DNA of 64,000 bases from Pilatotrama ljubarskyi. Lineage: Eukaryota > Basidiomycota > Agaricomycetes > Polyporales > Polyporaceae. Within the stretch, counting starts at the first letter, position 1; each line of letters opens with the position of its first letter. Location: assembly GCA_022385805.1 (NCBI GenBank), contig MU277672.1, forward strand, positions 664,012 to 728,011, written 5' to 3'. A model generated the notes under the pieces. That model was not told where the DNA came from and made no database searches. It saw only the letters and a list, made by a program, of their open reading frames with translations. Position numbers and translations under genes: made by a program. Positions 1 to 11,800 of the stretch are shown one piece after another.

Positions 1-588
1 TCTGTGCAGCGCCGCATAGCGCGGAACCGATCTACAAATCTTCATGAGCCGCCGTCAGCCAGAGCGTGTCAAGGGCCACTCACTAGGAATATTGCGATGG
101 AAGCATAAAGCACAGGTTTGCGGCCTGTAACGCTTTAGGTACAGTACGAATCAGGGATCTACGTAATGCTCACCGGTTATATCAGATATTTTGCCGTAGA
201 GAGGTGACAGGGCTGAAGACGCGAGGAGATATGCACTGCTCACCGTTAGCAGAACACACGTACGGACGAGACTGTAGAGCTTACCTCCCTACCCATGAGT
301 AGTCTTTTCCGCCGCCGAGATTTTCAACGATCGTCGGAAGGGCTGTAGCAACGATAGTCTTGAATTCACAATGAGTATCAACCCTGCGCTACTAGTCGCG
401 CTGGAACATACCTGATCCAGGGCGGCAAGGAAGGTGCAGCACATCAACCCCGCGAAGACGATGGGGATGTTGTTCTTCGGAAGGACGTGCTCTTCACCCT
501 CCTTCCAGTGCTGACCGGGCTTTCCCCCCTTCTCGGGGTCAGCGTTCGGACGCGCAGCGGCAGCATGAGCAGGCTGCTTTTCATCCAT
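1..588 (-). CDS. MFS drug:H+ antiporter (DHA2-like), 5' part only
   Basis: This is the N-terminal part of a plasma-membrane or vacuolar multidrug exporter of the major facilitator superfamily that swaps protons for toxic compounds. Five exons can be joined: 588-412, 358-285, 235-174, 124-84 and 31-1, with four GT-AG introns of 49-53 nt. After a hydrophilic start, the protein enters TM1 with LAALDQTIVATALPTI, the DHA2 motif, then reads SAYLLASSALSPLYGKISD and GRKPVLY, the MFS motif A loop between TM2 and TM3. The first ATG at 588 begins with a charged, cytosolic stretch as usual for the family. The rest of the roughly 550-residue protein lies left of the window, so substrate cannot be guessed. 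The family is secure; the exact subfamily (DHA2 against a siderophore transporter) is inferred from the TM1 motif. Confidence 0.88.
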
Positions 589-2695
589 TGTTTTGATCCT
601 CGTGAGCGCGAGCTATGGACGAGAGGGATCCAGTGGCGTACGGACGCAAGAGACTGGTGTTAGGCAAGCGCAGAGAGCGGTCCTTTGAAGGACGAGGAGC
701 TGGTGACGCGGAGCCGCGGCAGAGAAACCAGGGAAGGCTGGGAGAGGACATTCGGGGCGGGGGTGGATGAGATATTTAGAGGAGCCGGGGCACGCGTGAC
801 AAATCCGCGTCCATGTCCATCCATGCCGCGGCGCCTACGTCTGCAGCCGAGATGCCGGCCCTCCTCGCTAGTACGATCATCACGCCCACGAACTTTCGTT
901 CCTTCTTTCTCTACCACTACGCCTGCCAAGAACGAGCGACCATGTCACTCTCCTGCCAGACGTACTTTCGTCGTTCAGGCGCACCAAACCTGGACCTACA
1001 GCACCGGCCCCGGCGTACTGCAGCTTCGGCTCTGGCGTATTTTCGCCTCCTTGCCTTATGCATGCGATCTCGACTGCCATTGGTCGACTCCTTGTGGCGC
1101 GGATCATGGTCCAGGCCGATGCGCGAGAATGCGTCCGTCCCCATCGGCGAAACGTTCGAGTATGTGCTCATCAATCGCAGCGCGCAAACACAACCTCCTC
1201 CATCCTTCTCTCATCGCTGCACCACATCCGCAGCTGCCCCATTCGTGGATCAAGTACGGTGTCCTTGAGTACATAGCCATCCAGTCCGCTCGAATCCACC
1301 AGACAACAGGCACAGATATAAATCATGATCCATCACCCTTGACTACCCGCTTCGTAAGTTTCGCATGCATGCAACGAGCAGATCGTGACGACTAGGCATC
1401 ACTCAAGCTTATTGGTTCTTGTAAACTGCTAACTCCTGTCACACAACCTAGCTAGATATGCCCAGCATATATGCCAACCCGTCCTAGGTCTTGCGGCGCT
1501 TCCCTTCTGGCTTCTTTGCTGGAGCTGAGCCCTCTTGCAATGTCTGCGGACGGCGTATTGCGTGAGGTGAAGAAAACGCTGATTGCGGGCTTCATTAGCG
1601 TTGTTCAGCTTGATACGACGATTGTGAGTACGTCTTACCAGCGCCCGTAGAACCTAAAGCGTCATCAAAGGTGAGCATGAGATTATCCTCTCATACTTCT
1701 TCCTCTTCGCGGAACTCCGTCGCCCTTCGTTCACTCGCGATACGACTGTATCGAAATTGTCATCAAAGCGCTCGAACGCCTTCGCCAACACCGTCGACGG
1801 CCGCCGCGCTATGTAGGTCTGTATCTCCTCTACCGCGTGATGCATATCGTCCATGACCTCATGACTGCCGTTGTCATCTCGGTGTCCGCGGGTTCATTAC
1901 GGGTTTTCGCCACAGGGCTATTTATGTTGAAGCCTCATGTCGTCCTCGTCGGCCCACGCATAGGGTAATCCAGACCGACTGGTCACATCGTTCACACGCT
2001 TGCTCGAGTGCCCACGCCGCGGACGACCTATGCGCAGCGCGTACTTGGTGATGTTATTTCAACGTTCATAGTCACAGTTATACAATACAATCGAGTTCCT
2101 GCGCGCGCACTGAGGTGTCTGATGTTATCCACAATCACAGCACGCGGTCAATATCAGCTTGCGCTCTTCAGCATACCTTACCGGCGGACCACAGCGGCCA
2201 TATGAGCTCAGGTGCAGATTCTATGCTCAATGACGCTCTTCTCATGAAGCCCATCGAAGGATGGTGCATACAATCGACATCGACATTACAGACACGACCG
2301 AGTAGGATAGAACAACCACTTACACTGACAGTATCCTATGAGGTTGTAAAACGCCTCGTTCAGAATCTGACCATACGGTTGAAAGCTGGCGCAATCTGTA
2401 CTCTTTACGGAATGCGAACGCCTCACTCTTGCTGGCATTTGAAATTTGACCTGGGTCTTGGTGGCTTCATGATGCCTGTCGTGGGTGCAGGGTGTACTTG
2501 CCGCATCGACGCTTGAACCAAGTGAGATTCCAAATACAGATCCAAGTACGAAAGATGATCGTGATTATCTAATCAAGTGATTACCTAATGCAATCTTGCA
2601 AGTCTTTCTCCTTCGCGCCTCACCTCAGCAGGGCGAACAGCATCCTTTCTTTTTCCTCCATCTACCACCATCTTCTCGTGCCCTAGATAGTCCAG
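589..2695. other. Intergenic, no supported gene
   Basis: About 2.1 kb between the antiporter start and the Ran gene. Open frames here are short or lack fungal splice structure and codon bias. A plus-strand stretch at about 1540-1960 encodes several hydrophobic runs in shifting frames and could be a decayed membrane-protein gene, but I cannot connect it to a family. The segment next to 588 should hold the antiporter promoter. Confidence 0.5.
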
Positions 2696-3850
2696 ATGGC
2701 TGACCAGTCCACGATCCCCACCTTCAAGCTCGTCCTTGGTGCGTAGCCAACCGCGTTCGCCGCGGAAGAGTGCAGTATCGCTAACGAAAACTGTGCTCTC
2801 GCTCTACATCTTGATCGATGCCCGTGCCACTTGCGCATTTTCGCGTCTTTGGGCCTCGGATTGCTCTCTTGTGCTGAATGCGACGCGATACAACTGCGCG
2901 GCATACAGTCGGCGATGGCGGTACCGGCAAGACCACTTTCGTCAAGGTATGTACTGCTCGCGCGCCCTCGCGCCGCCCGATCGCGTGCTGATCTCTTACC
3001 TCTCTACAGCGTCACTTGACTGGTGAATTCGAGAAGAAGTACATTGGTATGTACAGCGATCACGTCGTTGAGCACGATTGTTTGTGCGGGAGATGCTCAT
3101 CACGCCACCGCGCCGTGCAGCCACCCTCGGTGTCGAAGTTCACCCTCTCTCCTTCTCCACCAACTTCGGCACGATCTGCTTCAACGTTTGGGATACTGCG
3201 GGCCAGGAGAAGTTTGGTGGTCTCCGTGACGGCTACTACATCCAGGGCCAGTGCGGTATCATCATGTTCGACGTTACCTCCCGCATCACCTACAAGAACG
3301 TCCCCAACTGGCACCGCGACCTCGAGCGCGTCTGCGAGAACATCCCAATCGTCCTCTGCGGTAACAAGGTCGACGTAAAGGTGCGTACCGAAAATTTCCT
3401 CACGCGATGAGGTCGGACGTGATGGGCGCGATACTGATCGTGATCTCTCCTTCGTGCGGCTTTGCAGGAGCGAAAAGTCAAGACCGGCCAGGTCACATTC
3501 CACCGCAAGAAGAACATTCAGTACTTCGAGATCTCGGCGAAGTCCAACTACAACTTCGAGAAGCCCTTCCTCTGGCTCGCGAGGAAGCTCGTTGGGTACG
3601 TATCGCGTAGGCCTCACGCGCTTTCGCTCTGACTGTGTGACTTTTGTAGCAACCCTTCGCTTGAGTTCGTCGCGGCCCCCGCTCTTGCTCCCGCCGAGGT
3701 CCAGGTCGACGCCGCGCTCATGGAGCAGTACCAGAGGGAGTTGGCGCAGGTGCGTAGTCCGGAACCTGCTGTGGCGCAGCTATCGCTCACCACCCTTTCC
3801 GCACACAGGCCGAGGCTGTTCCCCTCCCAGAAGAGGACGACGACCTGTAA
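2696..3850 (+). CDS. Ran/Gsp1 small GTPase
   Basis: Ran drives nuclear import and export by cycling between GTP in the nucleus and GDP in the cytosol, and also acts in spindle assembly. Seven exons join cleanly: 2696-2738, 2909-2946, 3010-3046, 3121-3380, 3468-3595, 3650-3749 and 3809-3850, giving 215 residues against 216 in human Ran. All G motifs are visible: the P-loop GDGGTGKTT (residues 16-24), switch I with [23 protein letters not shown] and the SAK motif. The acidic end PEEDDDL matches the DEDDDL tail that binds RanBP1-type domains and is diagnostic of Ran rather than Rab or Rho. There is no C-terminal prenylation cysteine, as expected. The first intron is long (170 nt) and sits inside the P-loop coding region; the others are short. 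Confidence 0.97.
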
Positions 3851-4370
3851 ATGTCACGCGCTCACGACCACCCCGTATCCCCCCGCCACCGCTCCTGGCA
3901 TCTGTTTCGTCTATACACATGTCCTGTGATCACCACTGTTTCAATATAAGCCTCATTGCATTCCGGAGTTCCCTGCTTCGAGTACGCATGTTGCATTGTA
4001 GAGTCGTTTGTCGGTCGGTGGTGTTGGATCCAAGATTCCCCTTGCAACGATGTTTCACGGAGGAGACACCGCGTTTGTGAGTGTATATGTGAACGTGGAA
4101 GCGAAATCGGTGACGTGCGGCGTACGGCATACGACGACATCTACGCGGATCAGCACTGCTGTAAATCGGTTCGTGACACACGGTTATCGTACTCGGCTAT
4201 ACTGCGGTCGGTATAAGTACAAACAGTACAAACAACAAGGTAGTCGCCATTCTGCACATTCTACACCGTACAGCATCCCTCACCGTTGACATACACCTGA
4301 ACCAAGAAGAAAACTGGACAGCAACTAAGATCAGAGGGTACCGTACCGTATGCAATGTCACCACCTGGCC
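3851..4370. other. Convergent intergenic region
   Basis: The 3' ends of the Ran gene and of the minus-strand hypothetical gene face each other across about 520 bp. Open frames here are short and overlapping. I see nothing beyond presumed 3' untranslated sequence. Confidence 0.5.
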
Positions 4371-5500
4371 TCACTCATGCTCCTCTTGGATCACACCAGA
4401 AAGCTTGTCGAGCCCGTCTACGATGTGCTGAAGTTGTAGTTCCGTGATCTTCCGTGTCACCACAAGCTTCGCATGCAACCACGCCTCCGCACTAATCATC
4501 CGCGTCAACCCTCGCAAGTCCGCGGGCTCTCGCACGCCGAGGTCGACGAGGAGGGGCAAGAGGGATTCCAGCGGCTGCGCAAGCGAGCGGAGGAACTGTC
4601 GGACGGAAGGGATACTGTTCCCAGCGTTGGAGCTGGCTGCGGCAGAGTATGCGGAAGCGGAGGTGGCGACGGTATCATTCCTGCGGTTGGTAGAGGTGGT
4701 TGGTACGGCCTGCCTGGAGCGCGGGATGTGCTGCGAGGACCCTCCTGGGACATAGACATTGGCAGAAGCTGAGGCGTGAGGCGACTTCACAGAAAGGCTG
4801 CTGCTGAATGTGGACTGAAGCTTCTCCTGGGCGCCCGAAGTACCTGACCTGTGGCTAACAATCTCCCATTGCAAGGTATTCTATGAGTCAACCTACAATG
4901 TGGGAGAATATGCTGCCTACCTGCTGCTTGTCTCTGGCGGAAAACCTGGCAGAGTGTGCATGCCCAAGCCGCTGTCTATCCTGTTGCATAGCAAACATAC
5001 GCAGTCAGTTGTGTACACTAGCCGTTTACGGAATTCAATTGCCGTACCAGGATCTTGCGCCGCCAATATTGTACATATACCCTTGCTGGCCATTCATCCT
5101 CGTACTCCCCAAAGTTCGGGATCTCAAGGACAAGCTATGAGAAGCACACATGCAATATCAGCATCACCTGTCTGATGCACAGGTCCGCAGGCGCTGGCAT
5201 GACACTCACTTTGCGAATGAATTTGCACCATTGCTCAGGAGATTGGTCTTGAACCAGATGCCTTGGCGAGAGGTACCGGGTCGCCCAATTGTTCATGGAT
5301 CTCTAAGAAGAGGCGTAGGTCATACAGAGTGTTTCCAACAATCGAAAGGCACTCACTATGTGCATGCAAAAGGCCTCGTCGTTGCCTGAGAGGCCCATCA
5401 TGGATTGCAGGGTGAACTCCGGCTGGTGCGATCTCGACGTGTATAGCGCCCAGGGAAGAGCACTCGGTTTCTCATAGACGCTGTCGCGGACTCTTGCCAT
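4371..5500 (-). CDS. Hypothetical basidiomycete protein
   Basis: I do not recognise this protein. Five exons (5500-5357, 5302-5210, 5134-5048, 4980-4921, 4880-4371) are separated by four introns all in phase 0, and give 297 residues. The first 130 residues are compact and rich in tryptophan and tyrosine, with runs such as LPWALYTSRSHQPEF and EYEDEWPARVYVQYWRRK, and look like a folded domain. A serine-rich linker follows. The last 70 residues (PLLVDLGVREPADLRGLTRM onward) are predicted helical. No signal peptide or membrane span is evident. The start at 5500 is uncertain: a short upstream exon using ATG at 5556 and a donor at 5552 would also be in frame. The gene is divergent from the PP2C phosphatase gene and probably shares its promoter region. 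Confidence 0.72.
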
Positions 5501-5961
5501 TCCTAACCAGGAGAGTGAGAGAGGTAGGATACAAGCAATTGAGCGCGCTTACGCATTCTAGCTTCCGCCTGCTGCGCCGGGAGGGGGCAGAGTAAGCAGT
5601 CGATGGGCGGTCGACTCCTGCGACCAAGGATAATAAGAGAGGGCTCGTCGACAACTCCCACCCATGAGAAAACCCCGGCCTCAAAGTGCCGTACACGACG
5701 TCGCGGACGCGTCTCGGTGGGAAGCGCCAGGCGTCGTCGCACATGTGACGCGCGTCATCGCAGAGCCCGATCTTGGGCGCCTCCCAAAAATTAGCTGTGC
5801 CACAAACTTGTCCTCTGACACTCCCAAGACACTCCGGCCAACCCTTGAGCTTGCTTATCCAAGCCGCTTCTCCTCACCTCTCGTCCCTCTCCTGCCCAGG
5901 CCCGGTCTCTGTCCGCCTCGTCTACGCTCGTCCTGGTCTATCTCAACCTCTCAGCGTGTCG
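5501..5961. promoter_or_regulatory. Divergent promoter region
   Basis: About 460 bp separate the starts of the minus-strand hypothetical gene and the plus-strand PP2C gene. The right half is pyrimidine-rich (around 5860-5945), as is common before fungal start codons. No clear TATA box is seen. Assignment as a shared promoter is inference from gene orientation. Confidence 0.45.
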
Positions 5962-7525
5962 ATGAACGCGTCTTCTGCAGCCACCTTTGTCCGGAACGCC
6001 GCACGCACAGCACCTTTGACATGTCCTAAGCACGTCCGCACCTACTCGTCGCTGCCCCGCCCGTACCGCTTCCATGTGGGCGCAAGTTGGGCTGGGAAGC
6101 CTAAGGACCCACGAGGTCCGCGCGTCAAAACAGATCCTTTCCCCGCGGATACGCCAATAGGCAAGTGGAGGGACCTCATGCTCTCGAGGCCAAATCCGCC
6201 AGCCGGTAAACACATCGGCGAAGACTTCTACTATATTCAGGACGTAAGCACCTCATATCGGATTGCGCAAGTTCGTTGCTGAACGTCTTGAATAGATGCG
6301 AGAGAAATCAGTATGCCGTCTCACGTCGCAATGCAGTCGCCAAGTCTCACGCGTCTCCCACTACTGTTACAGGGCATATCGCTCGGCGTCGCGGACGGCG
6401 TGGGGGGCTGGACGGAGTCGGGCGTGGATCCTTCATTATTCTCCCAGGCCCTCATGTATCACGCACACCGATATTCGAAAGCGGCATGGCCTGGTGAACC
6501 TGAAGTTGACCCGACACAGGAATATGAGGAGCGTGAGCAGGTGGAGGGTTGGGAACTGACGCCACTGGAATGTCTCGAGTCTGCGTACGGAGGGGTCTTG
6601 AGGGAGCGTAATGTCCTTGCTGGTAGGTCATATCTTCCTAGACCGATAGCCTTGCCTTCAACGTTTGTATGGGTTGGTAGGCTCAAGCACCGCTTGCGTA
6701 CTCACCCTAAACGCGTCAAATGGGTTATTACGCGCCGCAAAGTACGTTCATGCTAGCGCTCCTCCGAAATCCATTCTCATCTCTGGACAGTCTAGGAGAT
6801 AGCGGCTTTCTGGTGATCCGCGCATCCTCGGTGATCTACGTTCAACGATCACAGACACACTTCTTCAACTGTCCAAAGTGCGTCACTCTGCCCCGAAATT
6901 GGAACAGGAGGTTGATTTCACGCCTGCAGACAACTTTCGAAGCTACCGACTTCACAAAAACGCTTCTCGCGAGCGTGCGTCGACCATCCGAGCGACGCCG
7001 ACCTCTGCGAGATGAAGCTGCGGCATGGTGACATCATCATCACATATGTGCGCCGTCCCGTTATCACTCACATGCCTGGCCATAGGCTGACATCTTCCTA
7101 TCCAGACCGACGGACTGTCGGACAACGTTTTCCCCGCGGAAATGGTCGCGATCTGCTCTCTCGTCGCGCGGCAGTTCCAGGCCTCGAAGCACACGATCAC
7201 GCCCACCGGCGATCAGGAGACGCAAGAGTACTCTGAGGACCAGGAAGCGCAGGCGATGGCGGAGCGCATCGTCGATTACGCGAGGATGTGCATGTTCAAC
7301 CAGAAGCGGGTGAGCCCGTTCGAGCGCGCTGCGGCTCGCGAGGGCATGTACTTTCGTGGAGGAGTAAGTCTGTCGACTGTCGGCCTGGGATCCATGCTGA
7401 TTATACTACCACTCGCAGAAAGTAGATGAGTGAGTGACGAGAGGGAGCTCTTGTGTGTAGCTCTAAGATTTGACAATCGCCGCAGCGTCACCGTCCTCGT
7501 CACGATAGTGCAGGAGGCAATCTGA
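5962..7525 (+). CDS. Mitochondrial PP2C protein phosphatase, PTC7-like
   Basis: A Mg/Mn-dependent serine/threonine phosphatase of the Ptc7/PPTC7 type, known in yeast and animals to act in mitochondria, including on coenzyme Q biosynthesis. Nine exons: 5962-6243, 6296-6310, 6373-6622, 6681-6741, 6791-6877, 6930-7047, 7106-7363, 7419-7429 and 7486-7525, giving 373 residues. The N-terminus is rich in Ala, Ser, Arg and Thr without early acids and looks like a mitochondrial presequence. Metal-binding PP2C motifs are present: GVADGVGGW, ANLGDSGF and YTDGLSDNVFP. Two exons are tiny (15 nt at 6296 and 11 nt at 7419), yet both are needed: the first supplies MREKS directly before the GISLGVADG motif and the second carries the frame into the C-terminal strand VTVLVTIVQEA. 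The family is secure; the mitochondrial site is inferred. Confidence 0.93.
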
Positions 7526-8894
7526 GCGGTTGACCCTTTCCGCTCGACGGATGCTGCCGCACTTCTCATACTCGAACAACAGTGAGTCGCTCCCGCTTTC
7601 TGGTGAATGCATCGTTCGCTCACTGCTTCTCCAGCAACCTCACCGCCTCGCATACAGCACATGAACTATCCAGATACCTTTGCACCACTGACATCACGAT
7701 ACCCTAATCCAGACCGCTTCTTGTGTAATTCAGGTGTAGAGCGCACAGTAATGTCGCCGTGGTCTTCCATACTGTATGCTGTATGTGTCGGACCCTCTCG
7801 CTAGGCCGGCGCAGTCCTGCTTGGGTAGTACATCACGGTATAATTTGGAGTCGCATGTATCCATGGTATTTACACTGCTCATAGAGCTAATTTATAGACT
7901 GCCTACTACTTCACTTGACAAGAAGTGGCATCGCTGGCTTGCCGAGGATATGTGCGACCGGTCCGGATGACGAGCTCTGTATCGTTCAGATAACACCCTC
8001 ATCGCACATGCCGCTGCCGGAATATATAGCACCTCAAGGCGACGGAGGCAATAGCTCTGGCCTTTGCCGTGCTCTGATAGGAGGGGGCGATCCCTGACGT
8101 GCGCCCACCGTGACATGTGCGAGCGCGATCCCGAGGTGTGCTACGCCCGCCGGCGGCATGATGAGAACGCGTCGAGCGGTAAGGGGGCTGCGCCGCACGA
8201 TGCGGCCGCAGGAAGTACAAATGGAGATGACATGACGGATGATGCATACGACCACAGTGGGACATCTGTCCACGTCAAAGGTTAACCGTCCAACTCGGCG
8301 CGTTCTCGGGCTCTCCGGCTGCTCCTCGTAGTGTGGAGAGCAGTCTGAGAGCCCGAGGCCTACTACGCGCGCAGAACTTGTCGTATGCAGTATGCGCAGT
8401 ATCTTGGAATACGACACACCGTGGCAAGCAGATACGGGGTCTCTGCGGGAGGAGGACGGGTTGTTGGGCGGACGTCCGTCGCTTCGGATGCTTCTGCGGA
8501 TCGTGGACGTCCGCGCAATTCGACAAGACATTCCTAGAGTATGCTCCTTGGGTGCAACTAGCCGTCCCTGTCAATGCTATGAACCTGTGCGGACACAGAG
8601 GGCGTTTGCAAACGAGAGTGACGGGCGTCGGCTGTCGGGAGGACCCTGTTTTTGGGAGAGTCGGGGAGGGCGGCAACGGGCTTCCCACGCAACCGGTTGT
8701 TGGCGTGCAAACAAGAGCGCCGTGACAGAAGCAGAGGCCGTCCATCTTCTCCATCTCCTCCTCCCATCCGTCCTCTCTTCCCTCCAGCCCAGACCCAACA
8801 CCAGCTGTTGTCGGTCGTTTCGCTCCTTTATTCTCCACAACTCCTTCGTCCAACTCTGCGCTGACTGCCGCCGCATTCGCTTTTTTCTCCCACC
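7526..8894. promoter_or_regulatory. Long upstream region of the glucan synthase gene
   Basis: About 1.4 kb without a supported gene. Long open frames on both strands (for example 8275-8853 minus) lack splice structure or recognisable domains. The last 150 bp (about 8745-8890) form a pyrimidine-rich tract ending in CCACC just before the ATG, typical of highly expressed fungal genes. Promoter function is inferred from position. Confidence 0.5.
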
Positions 8895-11800
8895 ATGGCC
8901 GCCCGCCCTGGCCCTGGCTTCAATCAGCCCCCAATGAACCCGTTTTCTAACCAGCCCCAATACGCCCGCCAGTACTCCAATGACTCCGACGCAGACTCGT
9001 ATACCAGTCGCAACGCAAGCAGCGTCCCTCTCGCCCCCGCCGGTTTCTACGATGGTTCGTACACCCCCCAATGTGAGTGCCTTGTCCTACTCGTCGCCCT
9101 ATGCTGTGCCGTCGTGTGGGCGCGCTCTCCGATCCACATCACTGCTCGATGCAGCGAGTACCATCCCTGAGAGTGAGACACCGCCCTGGGCGGTGCCTAG
9201 CATATTAGAACCACCCAGCGCGGCCCTCACCGTCACCGTTCTCCAACATGTATCCCTCATACAGGCCCGTCCATGACACCTCGTCGACGGAGTCTGTCGC
9301 CGTCTACCCTTACTCTTATGCTGGCTCTTCCGGGCGGTCCTCCGCCGAACCCTACGAGCAAGTCCCCATACTGACCTACACCAACCCAGCTGGCGATGAG
9401 GCGTCGTTCCCCGAGTACAATCGGCACTACAGTGCCTCGGTCGAGTCGCATATGAGCACCGGCACGAGCATTGCACCCAACAACCCCTTCGCTGACATGC
9501 CCGGATCGAGCGAGCCATACCCTGCGTGGTCTGCGGACCGCCAGATACCCATGTCGACCGAGGAGATCGAGGACATCTTCCTGGACCTCGCCCAAAAGTT
9601 CGGGTTTCAGAAGGACTCCATGCGCAACATGGTACGCTCCATTGCCTCCCGTCCTAGTCCGCTCGGCAACTGAGGCCTGTGATGACGCGTAGTTCGACTT
9701 TTTGATGACTCTCCTCGACTCGAGGGCGTCGCGCATGACCCCGAACCAGGCGCTCTTGACAGTCCACGCCGACTACATCGGTGGCCAGCATGCGAACTAC
9801 CGCAAGTGGTACTTCGCCGCGCAGCTGAACCTGGACGACGCCGTCGGCCAGTCTCAGAACCCGGGCCTGCAGCGCCTGCGGAGCGTGAAGGGCAACGTCA
9901 AGACTGCTAGCACTAAGTCGCTGGACAGTGCCCTCAACCGGTGGAGGAACGCGATGAACAACATGAGCCAGTACGACCGCCTTCGGCAGGTTGCGCTCTA
10001 TCTCCTCTGCTGGGGTGAGGCGGGTAACGTCCGTTTCACTCCGGAGTGTCTCTGCTTCATCTTCAAGTGTGCGGACGACTACTACCGGAGCCCCGAGTGC
10101 CAGAACCGGATCGACCCCGTGCCCGAGGGCCTGTATCTTGAGACCGTGATCAAACCGCTGTACCGCTTCATGCGTGATCAAGGCTACGAGGTCGTCGAGG
10201 GCAAGTTCGTTCGCCGCGAGAAGGACCACGACCAGATCATCGGCTACGACGACATCAACCAGCTCTTCTGGTACCCCGAGGGCCTGGCTAAGATCGTGCT
10301 GCAGGACAACGTGAGTAGTTCATCATGTCCATCTGTCCAATGTGTCCATGCCTAACACGGTTCCATCCGTCTAGACGCGTCTCATTGACGTGCCGCCAGC
10401 TCAGCGCTTCACCAAGTTCGGACGCATCGCCTGGAACCGCGTCTTCTTCAAGACGTACTTCGAGAAGCGTTCCCGTGCGCACCTGCTGGTGAATTTCAAC
10501 CGTGTCTGGATCCTGCATGTCGCGTTCTACTGGTTCTACACCGCGTTCAACTCGCCGAAGGTGTACGCCCCGAGAAACAAGCAGAACCCGTCGGCGCCCA
10601 TGACCTGGTCTGCTACTGCTCTGGGAGGAGCTGTCGCTACGTTGATCATGATTGCTGCCACCATCGCCGAGTTCTCGTACATCCCGACAAGCTGGCACAA
10701 CGCTGGCCACCTGACCACCCGGCTCATCTTCTTGCTCATCGTCCTCGCGCTTACCGGCGGTCCTACGTTCTACATCGCCCTCGTCGACGACCGCCCGAAC
10801 CAGGGTAACATCCCGCTCATTATCGGCATCGCGCAGTTCTTCCTGTCCGTCGTCGTGACTCTCGCATTCAGCATCCTCCCGTCGGGCCGCATGTTCGGCG
10901 ATCGTGTGCGCGGAAAGTCGCGGAAGTACCTCGCCTCGCAGACGTTCACGGCTTCATACCCCAACCTCGGCCGTACCCCGCGCATCGCGTCCATCTCGTT
11001 GTGGCTGCTGATCTTCGGGTGTAAGTTCGTCGAGTCGTACTTCTTCCTGACCTCGTCGTTCAGCAGCCCCATCGCGGTGATGGCCCGCACAAAGGTCCAG
11101 GGATGCAACGACAAGTACTTCGGCACGGCTCTCTGCAGCAATCAGGTCCCGTTCGCGTTGGCGATCATGTATGTCATGGACCTGATCCTGTTCTTCCTGG
11201 ACACGTACCTGTGGTACATCATTTGGATCGTGGTGTTCAGCGTGGCGCGCTCGTTCCACCTCGGGCTGTCCATCTGGACGCCGTGGAAGGAGGTCTATAC
11301 CCGGATGCCGAAGCGGATCTACGCTAAGCTCCTGGCTACGGCTGAGATGGAGGTCAAGTACAAGCCCAAGGTATGTCCATCACCTGCCTAGGCCGGTGCC
11401 GCATGTGCTCACAGTGGGACAGGTCCTTGTCTCGCAAGTCTGGAACGCTATCATTATCTCCATGTACCGCGAGCACCTGCTTTCCATCCACCACGTCCAG
11501 CGCCTCCTCTACCACCAGGTCGATGGTCCCGACGGTCGCCGCACTCTCCGCGCTCCCCCGTTCTTCACGCACAACACCGGCAACGAGAGCGACTTCTTCC
11601 CAGTTGGCGGCGAGGCCGAGCGTCGTATCTCGTTCTTCGCCTCGTCCCTGACGACCGCCTTGCCGGAGCCTCTGCCGGTCGAGTCGATGCCCACGTTCAC
11701 TGTGCTCGTGCCGCACTACTCCGAGAAGATCCTGCTCAGCCTCCGCGAGATTATCAGAGAGGAGGACCAGAATACCCGTGTCACGCTACTCGAGTACCTC

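Noticed and set aside
1965..7716. A shared TAATCCAGACCG string at about 1966 and 7706 as a dispersed repeat
   Set aside because: Only about 12 bases match and the flanks differ, which is expected by chance in 64 kb.
8275..8853. Minus-strand frame of 192 codons upstream of FKS
   Set aside because: It starts inside the pyrimidine-rich promoter tract and shows low-complexity composition without any recognisable motif.
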